The notes beneath the pieces are model-generated. The model was not told where the DNA came from. It saw only the letters and a list, made by a program, of their open reading frames with translations, and did no database searches. The position numbers and the translations under genes are program-made. Source: Rhodocyclaceae bacterium (GTDB lineage Bacteria; Pseudomonadota; Gammaproteobacteria; Burkholderiales; Rhodocyclaceae). Taken from it: 64,000 nucleotides of DNA. The stretch spans positions 78,822 to 142,821 of the forward strand of contig VMSX01000016.1 in NCBI GenBank assembly GCA_013791905.1, written 5' to 3'. Each line of letters begins with the position of its first letter. Position 1 is the first letter of the stretch. Positions 53,511 to 61,592 of this stretch are shown here, piece by piece.

Positions 53511-53543
53511 GGGGCGCGGCGCCAAGCCGCGCCCCTTGTTTTT
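53511..53543 (+). terminator. Rho-independent terminator after the HU gene
   Basis: A 10-bp GC stem GGGGCGCGGC / GCCGCGCCCC with a GCCAA loop is followed by TTGTTTTT. It ends 13 bp before the convergent MFS gene's stop. Confidence 0.88.
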
Positions 53544-53555
53544 GGTGGGCGGGCT

Positions 53556-54758
53556 TTAAGCGACGGGCTTCAATCTGCCCAGGTATGCAATACCCAGTCC
53601 GAGCGCCAGCAATCCGCATAGCAGCAAGGTCGGACGCACGCCCAATAGCTCGCCGATGGCGCCGATCGCCAGACTGCCCAGTGGTGCAATACCCAGAAAT
53701 GCTGTCGAAAAAATCGCCATGACACGGCCGCGAAAGTCTTCTTCGACAACCGTCTGGATCAAGGTATTGCTACCGGCAACCGTGATGACGACGCAAAACC
53801 CCAGTGCGGTCAGCATCGGGTAGGCAATGGTGACGGTGGGTGCCAGCGCAAAGGCGGCCAGCGCAATGCCACCCGCCAGCGTGGCATATGCCGTCAGCCT
53901 GTTCAGCCCGGTGGACATGCCGTCGTTACCGCGTAGCGCGAGGAACAGAGCAGCGGACAAGGAGCCGATGCCGGCACTGCCAACCAGAAAACCATAGGTT
54001 TGTGCGCCGCCATGAAAAATGTCGCGGGCGAACGCCGGCATGAGCACGGCATACGGCGTGACGAAAAAACTGAATCCCGCCACCATGAAGAGTGGCAGGC
54101 GAATCTGCGGATGCGTAAAGGCGTAAGCTAGGCCGGCGCGCAAGGCGGTCAATGCTGGTTGCACATGCACCTGGCGCGGTGCAACACGGATTGCCGCCAA
54201 TGCAGTCAGCACAGCCAGATAGGAAAGTGCATTGATGAGGAAACAGGCCGCTTCGCCGGCGGCAGCGACCAGCAGTCCGGCCAGCGTCGGTCCGACGAAG
54301 CGTGAGCCATTCATCAACAGTGAGTTAAGACCAATGGCATTGGGCAGGTCGGAGCGGTCGGTGACCAGTTGTGCCACAAATGCCTGGCGCGCCGGCAGGT
54401 CGATGGCGTTGATGCAGCCCAGCAGAAAGGCGATCATCAGCAACGTCGGTGGCGTGATGGCGCCACTCACCGTCAAACCAAATAGCGCCAGTGCCTGCAG
54501 CAAGGATAGAAATTGCGTCAGCAGCAGCAGTCGGCGCCGGTCGATGCGGTCGCTCCATACCCCGGCCAGGGTGCTGAACAACAGAATTGGAATCTGGCTG
54601 GCAAAGCCGACCAGCCCCAGCATGGCGACCGAATCGGTGAGTCGGTATGCCAGCCAGATCATGGCGATCTGCTGCATCCAGGTGCCAATCAGCGAAATCA
54701 GTTGTCCGGCAAAAAACAGGCGAAAATTGCGTGAGCGCAGTGCGGGCATTGCCTTCAT
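53556..54758 (-). CDS. MFS transporter (MFS_3 / enterobactin-exporter-like)
   Basis: A 400-residue twelve-helix carrier: ALRSRNFRLFFAGQLISLIGTWMQQIAMIWLAYRLT is the opening of the MFS_3 family. It has the loop 2-3 motif GVWSDRIDRRRLLLLTQ and the NAIDLPARQAFVAQLVTDRSDLPNAIGLNS segment. Family members export siderophores or drugs; no local genes indicate the substrate. Start ATG 54758 is the family start. Confidence 0.85.
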   Translation of the reverse strand: MKAMPALRSRNFRLFFAGQLISLIGTWMQQIAMIWLAYRLTDSVAMLGLVGFASQIPILLFSTLAGVWSDRIDRRRLLLLTQFLSLLQALALFGLTVSGAITPPTLLMIAFLLGCINAIDLPARQAFVAQLVTDRSDLPNAIGLNSLLMNGSRFVGPTLAGLLVAAAGEAACFLINALSYLAVLTALAAIRVAPRQVHVQPALTALRAGLAYAFTHPQIRLPLFMVAGFSFFVTPYAVLMPAFARDIFHGGAQTYGFLVGSAGIGSLSAALFLALRGNDGMSTGLNRLTAYATLAGGIALAAFALAPTVTIAYPMLTALGFCVVITVAGSNTLIQTVVEEDFRGRVMAIFSTAFLGIAPLGSLAIGAIGELLGVRPTLLLCGLLALGLGIAYLGRLKPVA

Positions 54759-54764
54759 GCCGCA

Positions 54765-54944
54765 ATGCTACGTGATAAGCGACGCGGCTTGTCTGCAAAA
54801 GTCGGCGCTGATGCAACGGCACAAGCCGGCCTTGCCACTTGCCAGGGCCGTCATTTCGACCCGGACATCATCGCTGCCTTTGCCGATCGGCTTGATGACT
54901 TTCGCCTGATTGCCGAACGCTTTGCCGGGAATGGCATGACTTAG
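54765..54944 (+). pseudogene. C-terminal remnant of an HD-GYP/RpfG-type protein
   Basis: A 59-codon frame. From about residue 26 (CQGRHFDPDIIAAFADRLDDFRLIAERFAGN) it matches the C-terminal end of HD-GYP phosphodiesterases, where G-x-HFDP-x2-V-x-AF and FRxIAxRF are typical. The part before it starts with the family A core (AAAGTCGGCGCTGATG, 54798) read as KVGADATAQAG, and the HD domain itself is absent. It looks like the leftover of a gene lost by deletion, lying between the divergent MFS and gltX genes. Confidence 0.5.
54798..54821 (+). repeat. Family A core sequence at the HD-GYP remnant
   Basis: AAAGTCGGCGCTGATGCAACGGCA, differing from the 35903 and 43038 copies at a few positions. It marks the left boundary of the HD-GYP remnant. 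Confidence 0.45.
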
Positions 54945-54974
54945 AATACGCACTTTCCCATTCGCCACAATGTC

Positions 54975-56384
54975 ATGACCGTCCGTCCGCCCGTAGTCCG
55001 CACCCGTTTTGCCCCCAGCCCGACCGGCTACCTCCACATTGGCGGTGCGCGTACCGCCCTGTTCGCCTGGGCCTATGCGCGTCATCATTCTGGCCAGTTC
55101 ATCCTGCGCATCGAAGACACCGACGTGGCGCGCTCGACGCCCGAGGCGGTGCAGGCCATTCTTGACGGCATGCAATGGCTGGGGCTGGCGCACGACGAGG
55201 GACCGTTCTACCAGATGGAGCGCATGGACCGCTACAAGGAGGTGATCGGCCAGATGCTGGCCGCCGGCACCGCCTACCATTGCTACACCTCAATCGAAGA
55301 ACTCGACGTACTGCGTGCCGCACAGGAAGCCAACAAGGAAAAGCCGCGCTACGATGGACTCTGGCGGCCCGAACCCGGCAAGACGCTGCCATCGATTCCA
55401 CCGGGTCTCAGCCCCGTGGTGCGCTTCAAAAATCCCGCCGCTGGTGTGGTGGCCTGGGATGACCTGGTGAAGGGGCGCATCGAGATCGCCAACGCCGAAC
55501 TCGACGATTTCATCATCGCCCGCGCCGACGGCACGCCCACCTACAATTTCTGCGTCGTCGTCGATGACTCGGACATGCAGATCACTCATGTCATCCGTGG
55601 CGACGACCATGTCAACAACACGCCGCGCCAGATCAACCTGTTGCAGGCCCTGGGTGCATTGGTGCCGCGCTACGGCCATGTCTCGATGATTCTCGGCGAC
55701 GACGGTACCAAGCTGTCGAAGCGCCATGGCGCGGTCAGCGTGATGCAATATGAGGAGAACGGCTACCTGCCCGAGGCGGTCCTTAACTACCTGGCGCGCC
55801 TCGGTTGGTCGCATGGCGATGAGGAAGTCTTTTCGCTGGAACAGTTCGTCACGTGGTTCGACCTCGACCACATCACCGCATCCGCCGCGCAGTTCAATAC
55901 CGAAAAACTGAACTGGCTGAATGCCCACTACATCAAACTGGCCGACGATGCACGGCTGGGGGGGGGAATAGTGCGCCGCCTGGTGGAGGAGGGCGTGCCG
56001 GCCGGCAATGTTCCCGATCCGGCGTTGATCGCTTCGCTCTACAAGGATCGCGTCGTCAACCTCAACGAACTGGCAGACTGCGCGCATCCGTTCTATGCCT
56101 CAGTGCAAGCCTCCGAAGAACTGACGGCGCAACATTTGACTGCGCCGGCAATAGCCGCACTGGCTGACCTGCGCACCCGTCTGGCGAATGTGGAATGGGT
56201 GCTCGCTGAACTGGCGAAAGCGCTGAAGGAAACCCTGGCTGCCACCGGCCTCAAGATGCCGCAAGTGGCGATCCCGCTGCGCGTGGCCCTGCTGGGTCAA
56301 CCGCAAAGCCCGGCCATCGACCGCGTGCTGGCGGTGCTGGGTCGGGAAGAAACCTTGCGGCGGCTGGATCAAATTCTCGCCTGA
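54975..56384 (+). CDS. gltX: Glutamyl-tRNA synthetase
   Basis: A 469-residue class I synthetase: [20 protein letters not shown] holds the HIGH-type motif, and [22 protein letters not shown] holds the KMSKS-type motif (KLSKR). [22 protein letters not shown] and the C-terminal anticodon-binding domain are in order, and length is normal. Charges tRNA-Glu. No clear Shine-Dalgarno box precedes ATG 54975. A GGGGGG run at about 55959-55964 lies inside the frame and does not disrupt it. Confidence 0.95.
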   Translation: MTVRPPVVRTRFAPSPTGYLHIGGARTALFAWAYARHHSGQFILRIEDTDVARSTPEAVQAILDGMQWLGLAHDEGPFYQMERMDRYKEVIGQMLAAGTAYHCYTSIEELDVLRAAQEANKEKPRYDGLWRPEPGKTLPSIPPGLSPVVRFKNPAAGVVAWDDLVKGRIEIANAELDDFIIARADGTPTYNFCVVVDDSDMQITHVIRGDDHVNNTPRQINLLQALGALVPRYGHVSMILGDDGTKLSKRHGAVSVMQYEENGYLPEAVLNYLARLGWSHGDEEVFSLEQFVTWFDLDHITASAAQFNTEKLNWLNAHYIKLADDARLGGGIVRRLVEEGVPAGNVPDPALIASLYKDRVVNLNELADCAHPFYASVQASEELTAQHLTAPAIAALADLRTRLANVEWVLAELAKALKETLAATGLKMPQVAIPLRVALLGQPQSPAIDRVLAVLGREETLRRLDQILA

Positions 56385-56416
56385 GCCTCCCCGGGAGGAG
56401 GACGGGAGGGGAGGAT

Positions 56417-57094
56417 CTAGTAGTTGTCGCTCATAAGCGTGCCGTTCTCAACCCGTACGCGCTCGCCGATACGCCAGGCAGGGACGCTGTCCTGCGTCAC
56501 GGTACGGAGCGAACCGTCGCGCATGCGCACGGTGATTTCATAGCGCGTGGTTTTCTTCTGGCTCTTTTCAACCTGGTGACCGGCATACGCGCCACCGGCC
56601 ACACCCGCCACAGTGGCGATCTTCTTGCCGGTGCCGCCGCCAACCTGATGGCCGAGAATGCCGCCAATGACACCGCCGGCCACGGCGCCCAGACCACTGC
56701 CTTCGCCGGCTTGGGTGACTTCACGCACATTATCGATGACACCACAGGTCGGGCAAGGCGCCGGAGCGGCGACAGGCGCAGGTGGTGCGGGCATTGCGGG
56801 CGCCTGGGCGATTTCTCTGGCTGGCTGGGGAGCCTTAGCCACAGGTTTCGGAGCGGGTTTGGGCGCTGGCTGCACGGCTGCTTTTTCGACCGGCTTCACT
56901 TCGTTTGTAGTCTGGGGTGGGCTCAAAGTCGGCGCTGGCGGAACGGCGGCTGCGGTCTCAGTAGGCGTGGCTGCCTTGCCGGTGGGCAGATAGCCGGTCA
57001 TGGCAGCGATGCCGGTCAGTGACAGCACGGTCACGGCGACAGCGGCGACGGCAACAAGCGGATGCAGGCGGGAAGTGGTGGTGGGGGCGTTCAT
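56417..57094 (-). CDS. Glycine-zipper 2TM-domain protein, membrane-anchored
   Basis: A 225-residue protein. One N-terminal hydrophobic segment (~11-35, anchor or signal), a long proline/alanine-rich stretch (~40-112), a CPTC pair, then a glycine zipper (GLGAVAGGVIGGILGHQVGG.. and VAGVAGGAYAGHQVEKSQ). A small beta domain ends it (YEITVRMRDGSLRTVTQDSVPAWRIGERVRVENG). Related to the SlyB/PcpY/YMGG outer-membrane families; structural or envelope-stress roles are presumed. A copy of the family A core (56925-56948) lies within the Pro-rich part, read as AVPPAPTLSPP. Confidence 0.8.
   Translation of the reverse strand: MNAPTTTSRLHPLVAVAAVAVTVLSLTGIAAMTGYLPTGKAATPTETAAAVPPAPTLSPPQTTNEVKPVEKAAVQPAPKPAPKPVAKAPQPAREIAQAPAMPAPPAPVAAPAPCPTCGVIDNVREVTQAGEGSGLGAVAGGVIGGILGHQVGGGTGKKIATVAGVAGGAYAGHQVEKSQKKTTRYEITVRMRDGSLRTVTQDSVPAWRIGERVRVENGTLMSDNY
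56925..56948 (+). repeat. Family A core sequence inside the glycine-zipper gene
   Basis: AAAGTCGGCGCTGGCGGAACGGCG on the plus strand, opposite to the gene. It is translated from the other strand as proline-rich sequence and keeps the frame. Confidence 0.55.
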
Positions 57095-57172
57095 GGTGTC
57101 CTCTCAGATGTTGTGGGCTACTCTGGCTATTAACGCTCTAACCGGCGTGCGGTGCACCCATGAAACAGACCG

Positions 57173-58900
57173 TTACAAAGTCCCCTTCCAGCTAAATCGG
57201 GCCGGATCGACGGCGGCGGCCAGTTCGGCTTCGATGGGCAGCGGTTCGCCGCAGATCTGGTTGGCCAGCAGCTCCGCCATCAACGGCGCCCAGACGAAGC
57301 CACGCGCGCCATAGCCGCTGGCGACGAACAGCCCCGGCCAGCGCGGCCATTCGACATGGGCGGCCGGGCGTGGCTCGCAACTCGCCAGAGGGAGCGCGCC
57401 GACCATGGGGAGTTTGTCCGGCGACACGGGCCGCAGGCCAACGCGGCCTTTGAGTTGCGTGGCATCGTAGCGGTCGCTCAGTTCAGGCAGCATGGCCGTC
57501 AGGCGGGCAAGGTTGGATTGGTGGTCTTCGACGTGCATTTCCGTATCGTGGCTGCGCTGGAAAGTGGCGCCGAGTCCGGCATAACCATCATGCGGCGGCG
57601 CGATGTAGCCTTCGCGGCAGACTACGCAGCGTGGCAGATCGGCGGATTCTGGTGGATTGCCCCCCCACGCTCGCAAAATCGGCTCGCTGCCCCCTAAGGG
57701 GGCGGCTGACGGCTCGGGGCGGCCCGTCGCCGGCAGATGGCTGACCTGGCCACGAAAACAGCGCAACGGCAGGTGGGCTGATTGCTCCAGCGTACGCAGG
57801 CCGTGAGCATGGGCGAGGATGACCGTCGGGCCGTCCCACAGCACCGTGCCATTGCTATCAAGCAGTTGCCAACCCTGTGCCGAGGGTGCGAGCGCCGTTA
57901 TTTCGGTCGCGGGACGGAAGTTGAGGTTTGCGCCGGCGGCAGCCAGCAATGCCTGGCAGAGTGACAGCGGCGATAGCCAGCCGGCCTGCGGAAACCACCA
58001 GCCGCCGTCGCTGACCGGCGTGCCGGCCAGCCGGCTGGCCGCGTCGGCATCAAGGTATTGGACGAACTCTGCCGGCAGTTGCTGGTTGGCGACGATGGCC
58101 TGCTGTTTCCTGGAATGGTCGGCATGGCGGGCGATCTGGAACACGCCGCAGTTGTCCCAGGTCACCGGGTGGCCCGCTTCAACCAGTGCCGCGAGTTGCC
58201 GTAGCACATACAGGTAGGCCACCCGGTTGAGGCGCGCCAGCCGGGTTTCATCGACGGACAGCACCGGCAGCATCACCGCCTGACGGTTGCCCGAAGTTTC
58301 CGCCGCCGGCCCGTCCCGCCGCTCGAACAGCGTGACTTCCCAGCCACGTTGCGCCAGGCGCTCGGCGCAACTGACCCCGGCAATGCCGGCACCAATGACG
58401 GCGGCGCGACGGTGTTTGGGTTGCCCACCTTGGTTAGCTTGCGGTTCCGCAGCCAGCCAGAGGAGGTCTTCGCGAAGCGCAGGAGAGCTTTGCTCCGCCG
58501 GCGACAAGCCGTCGAGAATGAAGGCATCGAAGCGGCCTTCGATGCGTGGCATCACCGTGCGGATATCGCCGATGGCAAGCGTCAAAGACACCCGACCACC
58601 GGCGAAGTGCAGGCGATGAAAGCCACTGACGATGCTGGGCCAGGTGGCGCACAGTTGCGCGGCAGACTCGGTGAGCGGCTGGTGCTGCCGAGTGAGTTCG
58701 TCACGGTCCGGCGGCGCTGCGTCAATGCAGAAATAGTGCAACCGCTGCGGACGCTGGGGATCGTCGCGCCAGGTCTGCCAGGTCGCCAGAAAGTTGGCGC
58801 CGGCAGCGCAGCCGGCTTCCAGTATGGCGAATGAATCGCGACCCGCCCAGCGTTCCGGCAGGCCATGCCTGCCGGGTAAGTCGAGCGGGGGGTGGCTCAC
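57173..58900 (-). CDS. mnmC: MnmC-like tRNA-modification protein with a degenerate methyltransferase half
   Basis: A 575-residue protein related to MnmC, which converts cmnm5(s2)U to mnm5(s2)U in tRNA. The C-terminal FAD oxidase domain is largely intact ([41 protein letters not shown], and the closing [19 protein letters not shown]). The N-terminal methyltransferase half is damaged: the protein starts near [17 protein letters not shown], the SAM loop GFGTG is altered to CAAGA, and roughly 60 residues that normally follow LDGLSPA-like sequence (PGATLATYT region) are absent. An in-frame insertion ([20 protein letters not shown]) comes from a family B repeat at 57661-57726. GTG 58900 overlaps the lysS stop (GTGA). 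Confidence 0.75.
   Translation of the reverse strand: MSHPPLDLPGRHGLPERWAGRDSFAILEAGCAAGANFLATWQTWRDDPQRPQRLHYFCIDAAPPDRDELTRQHQPLTESAAQLCATWPSIVSGFHRLHFAGGRVSLTLAIGDIRTVMPRIEGRFDAFILDGLSPAEQSSPALREDLLWLAAEPQANQGGQPKHRRAAVIGAGIAGVSCAERLAQRGWEVTLFERRDGPAAETSGNRQAVMLPVLSVDETRLARLNRVAYLYVLRQLAALVEAGHPVTWDNCGVFQIARHADHSRKQQAIVANQQLPAEFVQYLDADAASRLAGTPVSDGGWWFPQAGWLSPLSLCQALLAAAGANLNFRPATEITALAPSAQGWQLLDSNGTVLWDGPTVILAHAHGLRTLEQSAHLPLRCFRGQVSHLPATGRPEPSAAPLGGSEPILRAWGGNPPESADLPRCVVCREGYIAPPHDGYAGLGATFQRSHDTEMHVEDHQSNLARLTAMLPELSDRYDATQLKGRVGLRPVSPDKLPMVGALPLASCEPRPAAHVEWPRWPGLFVASGYGARGFVWAPLMAELLANQICGEPLPIEAELAAAVDPARFSWKGTL
57661..57726. repeat. Family B palindromic element inserted in mnmC
   Basis: CCCCCCACGCTCGC.., GCTCGCTGCCCCC, TAAGGGGGC and GGGGCGGCCCG follow the order of the intergenic copy at 39778-39840. 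The copy is read in frame within mnmC and adds about 22 residues where related proteins go straight from the RGQVS..LPA segment to the PRCV.C.EGY segment. Confidence 0.65.
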
Positions 58901-60414
58901 TCCTGGTTTATTTGCGACCGCATTTGTGGGAACAGGATGACATCCCGGATGGACGGCGAATTGGTCAGCAGCATCACCAGCCGGTCGATGCCGATGCCGC
59001 AGCCGCCGGTGGGCGGCAGGCCGTATTCGAGGGCGCGGACATAGTCGGCATCGTAGAACATCGCCTCCTCGTCGCCAGCGTCCTTGGCCTTGGCCTGATC
59101 GAGGAAGCGCGCGGCCTGGTCTTCGGGATCGTTGAGCTCGGAAAAGCCGTTGGCGATTTCGCGACCGGCGATATACAACTCGAAGCGTTCGGTGACGTCG
59201 GGGTTCGTGTCGGAACGGCGCGCCAGCGGCGAGACTTCGGTGGGATAGTCGATGATGTAAGTTGGATCCCACAATTCGGCTTCGGTGGTTTCCTCGAACA
59301 ACTGCATCTGCAAGGTGCCGAGACCGGCCAGCGGTTTTACCGCCACCTTGAGGTCGGCGAGTTTCTGTTTAAGCCAGCCGGCATCATTGAGCATCGTCAC
59401 GTTGTAGCCGGGGTGGTGGTAATGGATCGCGTCGACCGTGGTCATGCGACGGAAGGGCTTGGACAGGTCGAGCGTGCGGCCCTGGTAGTCGAAGGCTTCA
59501 GTGCCGAGGGCTTCGCGCGCGGCGTGGCGGATCAAGCCTTCGGTGAAATTCATCAGGCTTTGATAGTTCGCATAAGCCTCGTAGAACTCCATCATGGTGA
59601 ATTCTGGGTTGTGGCGCGGGCTCAGGCCTTCGTTGCGGAAGTTGCGGTTGATCTCGAACACCCGCTCGAAGCCGCCGACCACCAGCCGCTTCAGATACAG
59701 CTCCGGCGCGATGCGCAGGAACAGTTCCATGTCCAGCGCATTGTGGTGGGTGGTGAAGGGCTTGGCTGCCGCGCCGCCCGGCAGCGGATGCATCATCGGC
59801 GTTTCGACTTCGAGGAAGCCGTGGCCGTTCATGTAGTTGCGCACCGACTGCACCAGACGGCTGCGGGCAACGAAGGTAAAGCGGGTTTCCTCGTTGGTGA
59901 TCAGGTCGAGATAACGCTGGCGATATTTCTGCTCGACATCGGTCAGGCCGTGGAATTTTTCCGGCAGCGGCCGCAGGCACTTCGACAGCAGGCGAATTTC
60001 CGCACACTGCACGGTAAGCTCGCCGGTCTTGGTCTTGAACAGCGTGCCGACCGCGCCGACGATGTCGCCGAGGTCCCATTTCTTGAATTCGTCATGCACC
60101 TCGATGCCGACACCATCGTTGTTGAGGTAAAGCTGGATGCGGCCGGAGAGATCCTGGATCGTCGCGAAACTCGCCTTGCCCATCACGCGTTTCAGCATGA
60201 TGCGACCGGCCACCTTGACCTCGATGGGCGTGGCTTCCAATTCTTCGCGGGTTTTCTCGCCATACAGCTCGTCGAGCCGGCCGGCGAGGTTTTCGCGGGC
60301 GAAGTCGTTGGGATAGGCACGCCCGCTCTTGCGCCATTGGGCGAGTTTTTCGCGGCGCTCGGCGATGATGTGGTTTTCGTCTTGTTGCGGCGTGGCTTGC
60401 GAAGTTTCGCTCAT
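58897..60414 (-). CDS. lysS: Lysyl-tRNA synthetase (class II)
   Basis: A 505-residue synthetase: N-terminal OB-fold ([23 protein letters not shown]), then motif 2 [23 protein letters not shown] and motif 3 [18 protein letters not shown]. Charges tRNA-Lys. Length and domain order are normal. It lies 19 bp downstream of prfB, the common prfB-lysS arrangement, and its stop overlaps mnmC. Confidence 0.95.
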   Translation of the reverse strand: MSETSQATPQQDENHIIAERREKLAQWRKSGRAYPNDFARENLAGRLDELYGEKTREELEATPIEVKVAGRIMLKRVMGKASFATIQDLSGRIQLYLNNDGVGIEVHDEFKKWDLGDIVGAVGTLFKTKTGELTVQCAEIRLLSKCLRPLPEKFHGLTDVEQKYRQRYLDLITNEETRFTFVARSRLVQSVRNYMNGHGFLEVETPMMHPLPGGAAAKPFTTHHNALDMELFLRIAPELYLKRLVVGGFERVFEINRNFRNEGLSPRHNPEFTMMEFYEAYANYQSLMNFTEGLIRHAAREALGTEAFDYQGRTLDLSKPFRRMTTVDAIHYHHPGYNVTMLNDAGWLKQKLADLKVAVKPLAGLGTLQMQLFEETTEAELWDPTYIIDYPTEVSPLARRSDTNPDVTERFELYIAGREIANGFSELNDPEDQAARFLDQAKAKDAGDEEAMFYDADYVRALEYGLPPTGGCGIGIDRLVMLLTNSPSIRDVILFPQMRSQINQE

Positions 60415-60433
60415 GGCAGTGCTTTCAAAGGAA

Positions 60434-61538
60434 TCAGACGCCTTGCTTCAGGCTGGCTTGGATGAACTGATCAAGGTCGCCGTCGAGCACCTTTTGCGTG
60501 TTGGAAGTTTCGACGTTGGTGCGCAGGTCCTTGATGCGGGATTGATCGAGCACATAGGAACGGATCTGGTGGCCCCAGCCGACATCCGTTTTGCCGGCTT
60601 CCAGCACATCGGCTTCGGCCTGGCGCTTGCGCAGTTCCAGTTCGTAGAGGCGCGACTTGAGCATGGTCATTGCTTCGGCGCGGTTGCGATGTTGCGAGCG
60701 GTCGTTCTGGCACTGCACGACGATGCCGGAGGGCGCGTGGGTGATGCGGATCGCCGAATCGGTCTTGTTGATGTGCTGGCCGCCGGCACCAGAGGCGCGG
60801 AAGGTGTCGACGCGCAGGTCGGCGGGATTGATCTCGACTTCGATCGAGTCGTCGATTTCAGGATAAACATACAGGCTGGCGAAGCTGGTGTGGCGGCCGC
60901 CGGACGAATCGAAGGGCGACTTGCGTACCAGGCGATGCACGCCGGTTTCGGTGCGCAAAAAACCGTAGGCATAATCGCCCTCGATCTTCAGCGAGGCGCT
61001 GCGAATGCCGGCGACATCGCCGTCGGTCTGTTCCAGTATCTCGGTCTTGAAACCCTTTTTCTCACAGTACTTGAGGTACTGGCGCAGCAACATGCTGGCC
61101 CAGTCGCAGGCTTCGGTGCCGCCAGCGCCAGCCTGGATGTCGATGAAGCAGTTGTTCGGGTCGGCCGGATTGGAAAACATGCGGCGGAACTCGAGGTCGG
61201 CCACTTTTGCTTCAACCGTGGCGAGGTCAGCCTCGACCGAGACAAGCGTCTCTTCGTCGTTCTCTTCCTTGGCGAGATCGAACAGATCGCCGGCGTCCTT
61301 GAGTTGCTGCTGCACGCTGGAGAGGGTGAGCACGATGGCTTCGAGGGATTTCTTTTCCTTGCCCAGTGACTGGGCGCGCTCGGCATCGTTCCAGATGCCG
61401 GGGTCTTCCATGACCTGATTCAGCTCAGCGAGTTTTTCTGCTTTGCCAGCGTAGTCAAAGATACCTCCGGAGCTGATCGCCGCGCGCTGCGAGGTCGGCG
61501 ATGTGGTGGGCAACGGCGTTGATGCGTTCAGCTTCCAT
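60434..61538 (-). CDS. prfB: Peptide chain release factor 2 (programmed +1 frameshift)
   Basis: About 367 residues if frameshifted. Translation starts at ATG 61538 ([20 protein letters not shown]..), runs 27 codons to an in-frame TGA at 61455-61457, and must slip +1 to read GAC TAC GCT. The long frame then runs to 60434 with the anticodon-mimic SPF ([10 protein letters not shown]) and the GGQ motif ([17 protein letters not shown]). RF2 ends translation at UGA and UAA. Taking the open frame alone (60434-61513) would give a false N-terminus. The lysS gene follows after 19 bp. Confidence 0.95.
61454..61469 (-). other. prfB autoregulatory +1 frameshift site
   Basis: CGG AGG TAT CTT TGA C: a Shine-Dalgarno-like AGG, a TAT codon, the slippery CTT and the in-frame stop TGA followed by C, as in the classical RF2 site. 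When RF2 is scarce the ribosome pauses at TGA and slips to the +1 frame. Confidence 0.93.
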
Positions 61539-61592
61539 GATGTTGACTCTCGAAATCGGCAAGCCGCAAATTATACCTGTCGCTATCACATC

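Noticed and set aside
58790..58812. Possible degenerate copy of the repeat core (AAAGTTGGCGCCGGC) in mnmC
   Set aside because: The match is poor beyond about 15 bases, and the encoded NFLATW stretch is a native MnmC motif, so chance similarity is more likely.
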